Source of the DNA: Pyropia yezoensis
Lineage: Eukaryota; Rhodophyta; Bangiophyceae; Bangiales; Bangiaceae
Reading direction: 5' to 3'
Length of the DNA: 64,000 nucleotides
Assembly (NCBI GenBank): GCA_009829735.1
Contig: CM020619.1
Span: 8,298,375 to 8,362,374, forward strand
In this document: positions 50,796-61,765 of the stretch, piece after piece
Layout: the number at the start of each line of letters is the position of its first letter
How positions within the stretch are numbered: the stretch's first letter is position 1
Program-made: the position numbers and the translations under genes
Notes under the pieces: generated by a model
What the model was told of the DNA's origin: nothing
What the model saw: the letters and a program-made list of their open reading frames with translations, nothing else
The model's database searches: none

Positions 50796-53700
50796 GACGA
50801 CCGCAACCCCAGCCGCGTCGCCGCAGCGGCAAAGGGGAAGAGGATGGGCCGGCGGCAGGAGGGGCTGTGCGTGTCACGGCGTTGACGACGCCACACAGCG
50901 AGGTGGGGGCAGGGGGACGGGGGCAGGGGCAGCCGCCGCCACAAACGGCTGTCGCCAACCGGCAAAGTGGGCACCGGATGCACGGTCGAGCGTGGGCGGC
51001 GTCTTCGAGGGGGTTGTGGCTACGCGGGAAGAGGCGATAGGCCGCGCCAATTCGGCGCGGGGGTGTCGCCCACATCCGACCTACGCTGCAATCCCAGTTT
51101 CCCGCCACATATCTGAAGTTTCTTCAAGTGACAGTAGTTCTTCGAATAATGTTTTAATTAGAATGGGGCAAGGTAGTTCCCCGGATGAGGGTCTGGCCGA
51201 CAGACCACGCAGCGCTTATGGAGACCAGGATGACGGATGGCACGTCAAGGCCGCTGGGTGCTTGCCCACCTCGCATGAGCAGCCTACACGGCTCACTCTG
51301 TATGCTTCCCTCTCGAGCTCAGGACTCTCGGGAACGGGCTGTGTCGGAATACAGTACCTATTTTCTTAATTGGCGGCCTCCCACTGTTCACCACCCTGAC
51401 GTTCGCATCCCCCGCACTGTCTTTGCAGCCACTGCTGCCGCCGCTCCGCACGGGGGCAGCAGTCTGAAAGCCAGCTGGCTCCCTGCAGGGACCTTTGTCA
51501 TTGCAGTCTCTCGAGCCACGCTGTTGCCGCTGCTGCTGTAGCAGCTGCGGCAGCAGCCGACTACAACGTAGGTCAAGCAACGAAAGGGGAATCCGATAGC
51601 TGGGGGGAACGGGGACAGGTAGGCAGGCTGAGGCCAGTGCTTCGCACCACAAGGCATTCGGAGCGAGCTACGCGATGCCTACCACCGACGGCGGGTGCAG
51701 CGCCTGGCCTACGGGGCCAGGGGGGACGTCCGCAAGGGGGCCTCCCGCAGAGACAGTGGGAGTGCGGTGACGCCAGCTGTGGAAACCGAGCAGCGGAAGG
51801 GTCGCCCACTCCCCCTCCCCCCAAGTTTTGTGCCCTTCTCTCTGCCCAGATTCTGTTCCAGAGAGGGTGAAGGACCAACCAGCACTTTTACGCTGACTGT
51901 ACTGAAGTGACATAGTACGGGGCCGTCGGTGCTCCCTAGTCACCAGTCTGTATCCGTGTACAACATCCCTCTCCCTCCCTCTCCCGTCCCGCAACCCGCC
52001 CGCGAGCGGCCACCACCGCGGTGCGTGTCCGACGCGGCGCGCGGCGCCCGTCGCGCGACCTCTCGCCCGCGCCCATCCAAGATGGGAGCCTGCCAAGTGC
52101 CGGGATTGGCGTCGCCCAACTGGAGGTGGGGTGGAGGCATATGAGGTGTGAGGGGGTGCGGGTGTCCGCGTCGCCCAACGTCGACGGCCGCGCCTACCCC
52201 CTCCGCGGCGAACCGTGCCGCGCAGACGGGGACGCGCCGCGGGCGCATTGACACCTGCCCAGTCAACGCTGTTTGCACAGAACAACAGTACTGTACTGTA
52301 CTGTTCATACTGGCATGCCGCGCGGCACACCTCTGTGCCGTCCGCCCTTTGTTCGTCCCACCGTTTTCTTTTTGTCTACTTTTTTTTCTTTGACAGTGTG
52401 AGTGCCTGCCATGCGAGCTCCAATGGCGTCCCGTTGACAACCGCGCAGGCATGTCGACCGTCCATGGACCGCCCCGTGGCTAGTCGAGAGAGCCACCGCG
52501 GCGGGGCTCGAAGACCCCACCCCCAATAAACGGGCACCGTGACAATGATCGGCCGAAGTCCCTGCCATTGAAGGCAAGGGGCACGCGGCCAACCCATTGG
52601 CCCGTTGGACAGGTCCGAGCCGCCGCCTCGTCATCCTGCCACCAGGCGGCCAAAGCACCCAGCAAGGCACACTCCCGCCGACCACATGTGGTGCGCGCGG
52701 TGCGGCCGCGCACGTCTGTCCGTCCGTCACCTCTCTCCCCATTGCCATTGGTGGGCGCCCCGTCCCCTTGCACCTTTCAACCCCCCCACCCCGCCAGCGC
52801 ACACCAAAAACCGTGCTGTCATTGCTGGAGAAGCCCCATCGGTCGCACGCACGGGCCCCTTCCTGTCACCGGGACAGGAGGAGACGACACGCCGCCCCCC
52901 CAAAGCACCAGAGCGCCGGTCTCCCGCTGGACCGCGGCGGAGGCCCTCTCGGGCGAGCCTCCTCCCCGCATGCCACCGCGCCAGCACCGCGAGTGCGCCA
53001 CCTCCGCCCCCCCCCCTCCCCCCACCGCGCATCACACACGCCCGCACGTCGCCCGGCGCGCGTCACCCACGCCGCCGCGGCCGACTCCCCCCCCTCGGGT
53101 CCGCATCGCGGTCGTCGTCGGCCGGCAATCGCGCCCCCCCCCCCCCCCCCCCCCCCCCCCACCGTCCACCTCCCTCCCTCCCTCCCTCCCCCTGCGCGGC
53201 TCCGGCGGGGATCCACCGCCAGGCCACCCCCACCCCACCAACGTCACCCGCCGGGTCTGTGTCGCGCGCCACGTGCACCCTGCGTTTTCTTTTTTTGTTC
53301 TTTCTCTCTCCCTGTTTTGTGGTTGTGTGTGGTGGCCGCGTTCTTGTTGGGTGGTGCAGCCGCGGCGGTGGTGAGCGGCGGCAGCTGCGCGGCACAGCAC
53401 GGCACGCACGCCGCGGCGGTGGTGCGTCGGGGGCGGCGCGCTTTGAGACCCCCCCCCCCCCCCCCCCGTCCATCCTGCGGCTCGCCTTTCCCTATTCACG
53501 GTGCACGCCGGCATTGTGGCCGACGGGCGTTTGCTGTACATCCACTACACACCCACGCGGGGGGTGTGCGGCCGCCACTCCACGGCACGGCGCGGCCGCC
53601 GCGCGCGCCGGCTGGCGGCGGCAGCTGACGCGGTGCACTCTCCCCCCCCCCCCGGCGCCCCTCCCTCCCCTCCTTGTCAGCGTTGGTTCTCTCGAGGATC

Positions 53701-53922
53701 CGACGACAACAGCCCCAGACGACGGCGCGGTCTGTCCCTGTTCGGCGGCATCGGCTTGCACGGCGGGCGGGTGCCTCCGCATCCTCCCTCCCTCCTCCTC
53801 CCACTCCCTCTCTCGTGTTCACGCCGCACACGCGCGCCCCTCCCCTGTCCTCCCCTCGCCCCTGCTGCCTTCCATCCCGCCCCCCCCCCCCCCCCCCTTT
53901 TTTTTTTTTTCCTGCGCCGTCC
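50796..53922. other. Divergent intergenic region, no gene seen
   Basis: 3.1 kb between the CAF-1 (-) and pseudokinase (+) starts. The part at 51090-51620 is markedly more AT-rich and could hold promoters. ACAGTACTGTACTGTACTGT lies at 52284-52303, and a 27-C run at 53134-53160. Open frames here are Pro/Arg-rich without motifs. Confidence 0.5.
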
Positions 53923-56900
53923 ATGGAGCCCACCACCCCCCCCCCCACGTCGTCGCGGACACCGCGGCTTGACCCCGCCCGCCTCGACTGGGCGCCCACC
54001 CCCGCCAGCCTCCTCGGCTACTCCCCGTACGGCGCCATCTACGCGGGCACCTTTGACGGCCAGCCGGTGGCGGTCAAGCTCCTCCGCCCGGCGGTGCTGC
54101 TGCCGCCCGTTGGGGCGGGGGGGGCGGCGGGCGGGCGGGGTGGGGCGGGGAAGGGGGCTGCCGACGGGGGGGCGGTCGCCGCGGGCGTCATCCTGGGCAG
54201 TGACGGTAGCGGTGGCGGTGACAGGGGCAGCGGCGATGGCGGCGGCGGCGGCGGCGGCGGCGGCAGGGGCAGGGGCGTGAGGGTCCCCCCATCGGCGGCG
54301 GCCGGGGAGCGGCGGCGGCGGCGGCTGGCGGGCTCGGCGGTGGTGCGGTTTGCGCGGGAGCTGCGGCGGCACAGCCGCCTCCGCCACCCCGCCGTGGTCC
54401 GGTTCTACGGCGTCGCCCGGACGGGCGGGTTGACCGGCGGCGCCGACGGCCCGCTGCTGCTGGTGATGGAGCACCTGGGGGGCGGCGACCTGGCCGCCTC
54501 CCTCACCGCCCGCCGCCGGGCGGCGCGGGCTCGCGGCGCGGACCGGCCGCTGCCGCTGCCGACGGGGGTGGTGCTGCGGCTGGGCGGGCAGCTGGCGGCG
54601 GCGCTGCGCTACCTCCACGCCGAGGAGGTCAGCCACGGGGAGCTGTGTCCGGTCAACCTGTGCCTCTCTGAGGCCCTTTCCGTCGACGACGGCGACGGCA
54701 GCACCGTCGCCGTCGCCGGCGCCGGCGACGGCGACGGGCGGGAGGACGATGATGTTGCGTCGCGGTTGGAGCTCAAGGTGTCCAATTTTGGCCTCTCCCG
54801 CTCCATCGACGCCACCTGGGTGGGCGACGGTCAAGACGATGGAGTGGGCGGCGGCCTCGGCGGCGGCTCCGCGTCGGGCTCCCTGTCGCGGACCACCACG
54901 GGGGTGGAGGCGGTGGGCGCCTACCTCCCGCCCGAGGCGTACGCGGTGCACCCGCCGACGCTGGAGCGCGCCTACGCCGCCGACGTTTGGGCGGCGGCGG
55001 TGGTGGTGCAGGAGCTCGCGACGGGGGTGGCACCGTGGGAGGGGGTGCCTCCGCCAGAAATGGTCCGCCGGCTCATGGCGGGGGAGCGCCCGCCGTGGGT
55101 GGGGAAAGAGGCGGACGCCCCCAACGGAGAGCGGGACGGCCGGGGGGGGGAAGGGGGGACGGGCGCGGCGCCCTCCGCGGGCGTCATGGCGGACCTCCGC
55201 CGCCTCGTGGAGCGTTGCCTTGTCGCTGACTGGGAGGCGCGCCCGGCGGCGGTGGACCTGAGCAACGGCCTCGTCGCGCTTACCGCAACGTGGGAGCGGG
55301 AGGCCGCAGCCACGGCGGCCGCGGCGGCGGCGGCCGCGACGGCGGCACGCAAAGCTGTGCCACCACCGACCGCGGCGGCCGACCCGGGGGGGAGGGGCGC
55401 GGCCGCGGCAGCCGACGACGACGCCGATGTCGCGTCGGCGGGCTGGGCCGCCAGTAGTGGCGGCGATGGCAGTGCCAGCGACGCGGCGGACTCTGCGGGC
55501 TGGGCCGGTGGTTTTAGTGGTGGTGGTGGTGGTGGGGGTGATGGTAGTGGAGGTGGTGGTGGTAGTGGTGGTGGTGATGGCGGCAGCGGTGGCGACAACG
55601 GCGGTGGCACCGGCAGCACCGGCAGCGGTGCCAGCGGTGCCAGCGTGGGCAGTGACGGTGGCGCTGCCACGCCTGCCACCACTGCCGCGGCCGACGCAGA
55701 GGGCGCCGGCGGCCACGCGCAGCAGCCGGCGGTGGCCCAGCGCAACAGCGGCCGTACCGCCGCGTCATTGCGGTCCCAGCTGGGTGGCGTCGGCGGCGCC
55801 GCGGCGGTCGCCGACCTCCTCACCGCCTATGGGGACGTGGCAGCCGAGATGGACGGCCAGCCGCTGGTGCAGGGGGCGGGGGTCGGGGGGAGTACTGAGT
55901 CGGACCACCCCGCACCGGCCGTGCCTGCCTACATGCGGTCCCTCGGTGGTGACACGGCCGGGGTGGGGAGGACGGGGGGCGCTGCGGCCCCCGGTGCCCC
56001 CGTTGCCGCTGTTGTTGCCTCCGTTGTCAATGGGGCGCCGCCGCGGTCCCCCGCTCTGGACTCGTCGGCAGGCATGACCCCCGCCCGCACCGCCGTCGAG
56101 TCGTTTGCGGCAGCGTCGGGGCTTGCCGGTGGCGTCAGTGGGAGCAGTGGTGGTGGTAGCGGGGGTGGGGTTGGCGGTCGCGGTCGCGGGGCGGGGGCGC
56201 CCGCTTCTTCCGGAGGTGACGGCGGTGGCGGCAGCAGCGGTGGCGGCATCGTAGACGGTGACGGCGGCGGCGTTGGGCTGCCGCGGCGGCTATCCTCTCG
56301 GCGGCTGCCGCGGATGCCGACCCTCCCGTCGGGGATCCACTTCGTGTCGTCGGACTCGGCCGGCGGCGGCAGAGGTGGTGGCGGCACAGGCGGCGGCGGC
56401 GGCGACGCCGGCGGTGGCGGCGGCGGCAGTGGCATCGGCGGTGACGCGCGCGCGGCAGTCCCCCCCATTGGGGAGCGCCCCGAGCCGCTGCCCCTGCGGC
56501 AGCTCAAGCGGCTGCCGACAATGAAGTCAGGGCTACCACTCGTATCGTCCGCCGCAGGGTCGTCCTTGTCATCCACGACGGGGACGGACTCTCCGCCCGT
56601 CGTCGCCGCCTACGACGGCAGTGTCCGCGGCGGCAGAGACGGCGGCCCTTCCGCCGGCGCCAGCGCCCATGCAGCCGCCTCGGGCGACGCGGCCGTATTG
56701 GCGGCCGCGCCGGTGGCGCCGCAGCGGCCGTCGGCCACCGCGTCGGCAACCTCTGAGCCCCCCCCCCCCCCCCGGCGCGGCCAGTGCCCCTGTCGTCCGC
56801 CGGCAGCCAACCCACCGTTGTCCGGCGTGGAAGCGGTGGCATCGGCGCCCCCCCGCTGGACGGTGCCCCGGTGTCTGCGGGCGCGGCCCCGTCGTCGACG

Positions 56901-58945
56901 GCGGGGGGCTCCCTCACCGCCACCGCCGGCGCCTCGTCGGTCCTGTGGGACGGCACCGTCTGGTCTACCGACAGCGTGCCGAACGCCAACTCGCACTGTT
57001 TTAGCGACGCCCCCGAGACGGGCGCAACGGCGGCAGCGGTGGCGGCGACCTCTGCCGGGGGTGAGGGCGGCGCGGCCGGGCCGGTCGCGGGAGCCGCCGC
57101 GGCCGGCGCGGGGATGATGCCCCCGCGGGCGGCAGCGGTGGCGGGGGTGGCGGGCGCGGCGGTGGCCACCGACGTGGTTGATGACCTAGACGTGTCGTCG
57201 CTGGCGCTCCACACGGGGGATACCCACCCGTCGGACAGCGCCGACTATGCAACGCCCGTCGGCGACCAGCTGATGTCGCCGCGGGCGGTCAGCCCGCCGG
57301 CGGGGCCGTCGTCGCGGACGGCGGGCCACCCTGCCGAGCACTCGGGCGCGCCGCACAACCGTACCGGCTCCTCCTCTGCTGCTGCCACCGCCGGCAGCAG
57401 CGCAGCCAGCAGCGGCGGTACCCGCGGGCCGCCGCGGTCGCTGCGGCTCGGCAGCGGCGGACAGCGCCCCCCCCCCCCCCCCCCCCCCCCCACCATCACC
57501 AATCGGTCGTGGAGCCCCCCCCCCCGCGGGGTAACGTCGGTGGAGGTGGCGGCCATTAGCCGCCTCACCGACGCGGCGCGCAAGGGCGCTCACACGCCCG
57601 TCCTGCTCGCCCTCCGCTCCCACGCGGGCTCCCTCGCGGTCGTTGCGGCGGGCGTGTGGGGGCTCGCCCACCTGGCGCGGTCGGCGGCGCCGCTGCTCGT
57701 CGCCGACGGCGCCGTCGCGGCGCTCGTCCGCGCCTACGCGCGGCACGGCAAGGACCACGTGTCGGTCGCCGCGCCAGTGTGCGCGGCGCTGGCGCGGCTG
57801 CTGCGCTGCGGCGGCGGCGGCGGCGGCGGCACCGCCGACGCGGCCGCGTCGCCGGCGCTCGCCCGCACTTGCCGCGCGCTGAGCGTGGGGGGGGTGCTCA
57901 TTGGGGCGGCCGCCGCCCACCCGCAGCGCCCCGAAGTGGCCGCCGCCGCTTGTGCGGGCCTGGCGGGCCTTGCCGCGATGGACGGCGGGGGGGGCGCCGC
58001 CGCCGTCCGTGCCGTCCATGGCGCGTTGGCCAACGCCCTGTTCATGGTCGCCGCCGACGATGGGCCCGGCGGGAGCGGCGGCGCCACCTGTTCCTCCGCC
58101 GCCTCGCTTTCCCTCACCGCCAGCGGCGGCGGCGGCGCCGGAGGGAACGACCTGCTGTCCACCCTGGCGGGCGTTCGGGATGTGTGGACGCCTGCCGAGG
58201 CGGGAGATGTGGCGCTCGCCGCCCTCACCGCCGTCCGCGCGCTGTGCTGGCGTGACGCGGCGGCGGCGGCCGAGGCACTGTCATGTGGCCTCGTCGACGC
58301 GGTGGTCGAGGCAGCAGCCGCCTTCCCGTCGCCCCCCGCCCTGCCCGCGGCGGTCGTTGCGGCAACCGCCACGCTGGCGCCCCACGGGCCGGCCGCCCTC
58401 CTGTCGGCGGGCGCCGTCGCGTCGACCGCGTCGCTGCTGCTACTCGCCGCGGGGGGGGACACGGAGGGGGGGGACAGCTACCTCGAGCCCGCCATTTGGC
58501 TGCTCAACGACCTCCTCCGCGCCGCCGTTGCGGGCGGGGATGCCGCCGCCGGCGGTGGCGGTGGCGGCCGCGGCGGCCGCGGCCGCCGCCGCGATGACGG
58601 CGGCGTCGTTGGCGCCGGTGCCGGCGGCGTTGGCGCCGGCCGTGCCCTGGCCGCTGACGCGGCTCGGGAGGCGCTCCTCGGCCAGGCGATGTGCGCGACG
58701 CTCTCCGCCGGCACGGCAGCGAGCGACGAGTCTCTCGTCACGGCGGCTCTGTCGGCGACCGCCGCGGCCGCCGCACTCGGCGCCGACACCACCGCCAGCC
58801 TGGTTGCCGCGGGCGTTGTCGCCGCGGCTGCAGCCGCCATCCGCTCCGCCGCCGACGCGCCGGCGGTGGCGGCGGCGGGGGTGGACGCGCTGGCGACCAT
58901 TGCGGGCGTCGCACCGTCGTTGCCTGGCAGCGGCGGCGGTGCCAT

Positions 58946-58980
<35 letters not shown>

Positions 58981-59291
58981 GGGGTGGTGCCGGGGGCGTG
59001 GCTGACGTGGGCGCCGTTGCCGTGGCTGCGACGGGGGTTGCGCCCGAGCTGCTCGCGGCGGTCAAGGGGCCGCCCGTGGAGAGGGCGGTCGTGGCGCGTG
59101 CCAAGGCGCTGGCCAAGACGGCGGCCGCGGCAGCGGCGGCAGCGGCAGCAGCCGCCGCCGCGGCGTCTGGCGACGGGGAGGACGTCGGGCGCTCTGCTGG
59201 GTGGGGGGGGAGGGCCCGCCCGGGGCGGCCATCGCGGGCGCCCCTCTTTCACTTTCGTCCGCGGTCAGGGGGCGGGGTGCGCCGCGTGTGA
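53923..59291 (+). CDS. TKL-type pseudokinase with C-terminal armadillo/HEAT-like repeats
   Basis: Start ATG 53923 (CCATGG). The kinase domain spans about residues 25-450: glycine-loop remnant GYSPYGAIYAGTF, VAVKLL with Lys52, VRFARELRRHSRLRHPAVVRFYGV, LLLVMEHLGGGDL, then HGELCPVN (238-245) where HRD-L-x-P-x-N is expected, NFG (288-290) in place of DFG, YLPPEAY for APE, and a TKL-like end (ERCLVADWEARP). The catalytic-base Asp and the metal-binding Asp are both replaced, so it is predicted inactive or nearly so. A long Gly/Ser/Ala linker follows. From about 57540 come Ala/Leu-rich helical repeats (for example LLVADGAVAALVRAYARH) like ARM/HEAT. The frame changes at a 16-C run at 56758-56773. 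The total is about 1790 residues. The architecture recalls SCYL-type pseudokinases but is not clearly orthologous. Confidence 0.8.
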
Positions 59292-60071
59292 GGGCGGCGT
59301 GGGCGGTGGAGGGGGCGCGCCGCCTCTGTGTTTTTAAACGCTTTTTTAGGCCCGCACACGTACCTCGGGGGGGTGGTTGCTCTGCAGAGCAGCTGCCAGC
59401 GCGCTTCTTTTTCCCCGCTAGACCGCACGGGGGCTTCGACGCCAATTGATCATACTTTTCAGAGGTCAAAAACTTCCGCAGGAATGTTCGCGCGAAAACA
59501 TGACAAGACATGACCATGGTACAGTACAATGTACATACATGTCATGTACATACTGTACGACGGCCTCCGTTGGTCTTGAGCGGGCCGCCAGCTCGAAAAA
59601 TCCAGCACAGAAGGACCAAGGTGTTCGCGGCACGTCCGTGGGTGACGCGGTCAGGATGCGCTTGCACCAGCTCGGAGCTGGACGTCCTGACCACGAGCCC
59701 CATTGCCAGGCTGGACGGGGGCAGAAGATGTACATACGTAAATACGTGGTCGCCATTCGCGCGCCCGCTGCGAGCCCCACGGCAGCTGAGCCGCCCGTTT
59801 ACCAGTCGCGCGCCAACACGCCCAACAGCCCAGGGAGCACACTCTCGCACAGCGGGCGGCCAGTCCCCCGCTCAAGGCGCATTGCGCTGGCGCTTCCCGC
59901 GCCGGTGGCCGAACGGCTCGGCGAGCCCTCCGCACCCCACCCTTCCCGCCTTCTCTCTTTCCGCTCCCACCTGCCGCGGCCATACCGTCTCATCCCGCTG
60001 CCCTCCCCCGGCAAGCCGGCTGTGCGACGCGCACGCTTGGAGGCCCGTGCGGGCGGCACCACTGCGCCGTA
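59292..60071. other. Intergenic region with a GTAC-rich hairpin
   Basis: Holds the hairpin at 59519-59558 and a TTCGCGCGAA palindrome near 59487 that resembles an E2F site. The 120 bases upstream of the next ATG are C-rich. No gene was seen. Confidence 0.5.
59519..59558. repeat. 40-nt hairpin of GTAC-rich sequence
   Basis: Outer arms GTACAGTA and TACTGTAC, inner arms TGTACAT and ATGTACA, with a 3-base bulge and a 7-base loop. It lies between the pseudokinase stop and the secreted-protein gene. Confidence 0.75.
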
Positions 60072-60629
60072 ATGGCCCGCTGGTGCTCGTCGCTGGTCGC
60101 TGCCGCCGCGGCGCTGGTGCTCCTGGCTGCCCCGCTGCAGCCTGCAGCTGCGGATCGTCCCGGCCCCATCCCACCGAGCGCCCCCGGCGGCACGGTGCCA
60201 CGTTCCGAGCGTCCCGTGCATAGCGACGCTGCTGATGTCGCCCTCCCTGCCGCCTTGTCCCGGCGGCTCACCCCGCAGAACGTCTCGGGCACGTACAGTC
60301 TCTTCGCAGACCAGGACCCTAAGATGTTCGGGTGTCCGACTACGCTGACGCTCGGCGATTCCAAGCCTAGGTCCGGGGTATCCCCCACCTGGCTGCTGGA
60401 CTTCCCCGGCGAGAGCATCACCGAAGACGGCGCGCGCTGTGCGGGCGGCAATCTGGTGGTCATCCGCTCCATGGTGGTGGGCGCCCCTTCCGAGCTCATC
60501 CGCAAGATGCTGGCGGGCGCCGAAAAGGCGGTGACCAAGGCCGTCCCGCAGCCCTTTTCGCGGCTGCCCATCAGCAAGGCCGAGTGGGCGGGCCTTTTGA
60601 CGGCGACACTACTGGCTTCAAAAAAATAA
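60072..60629 (+). CDS. Small secreted protein (185 aa), family unknown
   Basis: An open frame from ATG 60072. Residues 1-27 form a textbook signal peptide: MARWCSSL, a hydrophobic core of Ala/Val/Leu, then AAA before the likely cleavage. The mature part is about 158 residues with two Cys (in MFGCPTTL and GARCAGGN) that could pair, a Thr/Leu-rich central stretch, and helical segments (SELIRKMLAGAEKAVTKAV). There is no membrane segment besides the signal and no recognised domain. The non-repetitive composition argues for a real gene. The stop TAA is inside an AATAAA at 60625-60630, a possible polyadenylation signal overlapping the stop. Confidence 0.6.
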   Translation: MARWCSSLVAAAAALVLLAAPLQPAAADRPGPIPPSAPGGTVPRSERPVHSDAADVALPAALSRRLTPQNVSGTYSLFADQDPKMFGCPTTLTLGDSKPRSGVSPTWLLDFPGESITEDGARCAGGNLVVIRSMVVGAPSELIRKMLAGAEKAVTKAVPQPFSRLPISKAEWAGLLTATLLASKK

Positions 60630-60983
60630 ATCTCACGAGTGCATCATCGTCCGCGAGCCCTGCCAAGGCCAAAAGGGGGTGGCGGCGCCGACCCGGAGGT
60701 TTCTTCTCCACCACCCCTGACGCTGGCGGCCTGACGCTGGCGGCCTGACGCAAACCGTTCCTCTGTCACGAGCACCGCAATATGTATGAACGTACAGAAT
60801 GCGGGCGGGACGAGAGTAGCGGCGGGGGGGTGGGGGGAGGAGGTGGGCTCGCCGGCACGACCCACTCAAACTCCACCTCCTCCCCATCGGGGCTCCACCC
60901 CCACCAGCGCTCATGTGGGGCGGCCTCGGCGCGGGGGCGGACGCCCGCAGGATGCTCGGGGGCCGCCGGCGCGGCAGCGTCAG

Positions 60984-61700
60984 CTACCCAGCTGGGGTGG
61001 AGGCGGTGAGCGCCGGTGGCCGCGCGGGGGGGCGCAGCGGCGCGCGGGCGGCCGGCCGCGGGGGCGGCCGGCGGGGGGGGGGGTCAAACAGGTGGCGTCC
61101 CTGAGGAACCCCCCCCCCCGCCACCGCCCACTCGTCGTTGCGGCGCTGCGCCGCTTCGTCACCCCCCCCGACACGCCCCCAGGGCGTCGGACAGCCAGGC
61201 GGGGCGGCGCGGGGCGGGGGGGAGCTCCCCCGCCAGGCGGGCACGGCGGCACGACGCCGCCGTCCGCCGCTGCCACCGGCAACCGCAGCAGGTCGTCGCG
61301 GATGGCGGCGAGGGCGGGGGAGTAGGCGGCGCCGGCGCGCAGGGCGTCCACCCAGGACGCCAGCGTTGCCGCCGGCAGCACACGCGCCCTCCCCCCGATG
61401 CCCAGCCCCCCCATGGCCGGGGGGAGCGCCGCGCGGTCCGCCACCGCCCTTCGCGTGGGGTCTTGATGACCCACCCACCGCTGCTGGCGCTGCGCTCGCC
61501 ATCCCGCCCGTCGCTGCTGAAGAGGCCCTTCGTGGGCTGCCGCTGCCGCTGCCGCCACTGCCGCCGCCGCCGCCGCCACTGCGGTCAGCCGCCGCCACTG
61601 CGGTCAGCCGCCGCCGCCGGTGAAGGCCTCCTCGCTCTCCGCCGCCGACTTGCGCAGCGCCGCGTCCAGCTTCGGCGTTAATGGCCGTAGCCACCTCCTC
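60984..61700 (-). mobile_element. Degenerate LINE-like fragment (tentative)
   Basis: On the minus strand near 61290-61470 the translation ALPPAMGGLGIGGRARVLPA then ATLASWVDALRAGAAYSPAL resembles the LP..GGLGL...A..ASW segment found after the reverse transcriptase in many LINE-type proteins. The flanks are Ala/Gly/Arg low complexity in shifting frames and no RT catalytic motif was seen. At most this is a C-terminal remnant; a chance match in GC-rich sequence is possible. Confidence 0.3.
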
Positions 61701-61765
61701 CACCCCTCACCACCCCTCCCCTTCGGCGGACTGGGACCCCCCGCCCGGGGCCTCGCCCCATCCGC

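Noticed and set aside
52605-53972. Long plus-strand open frame upstream of the pseudokinase
   Set aside because: Pro/His/Arg/Thr-rich translation across C-runs, without any domain; probably intergenic and leader sequence.
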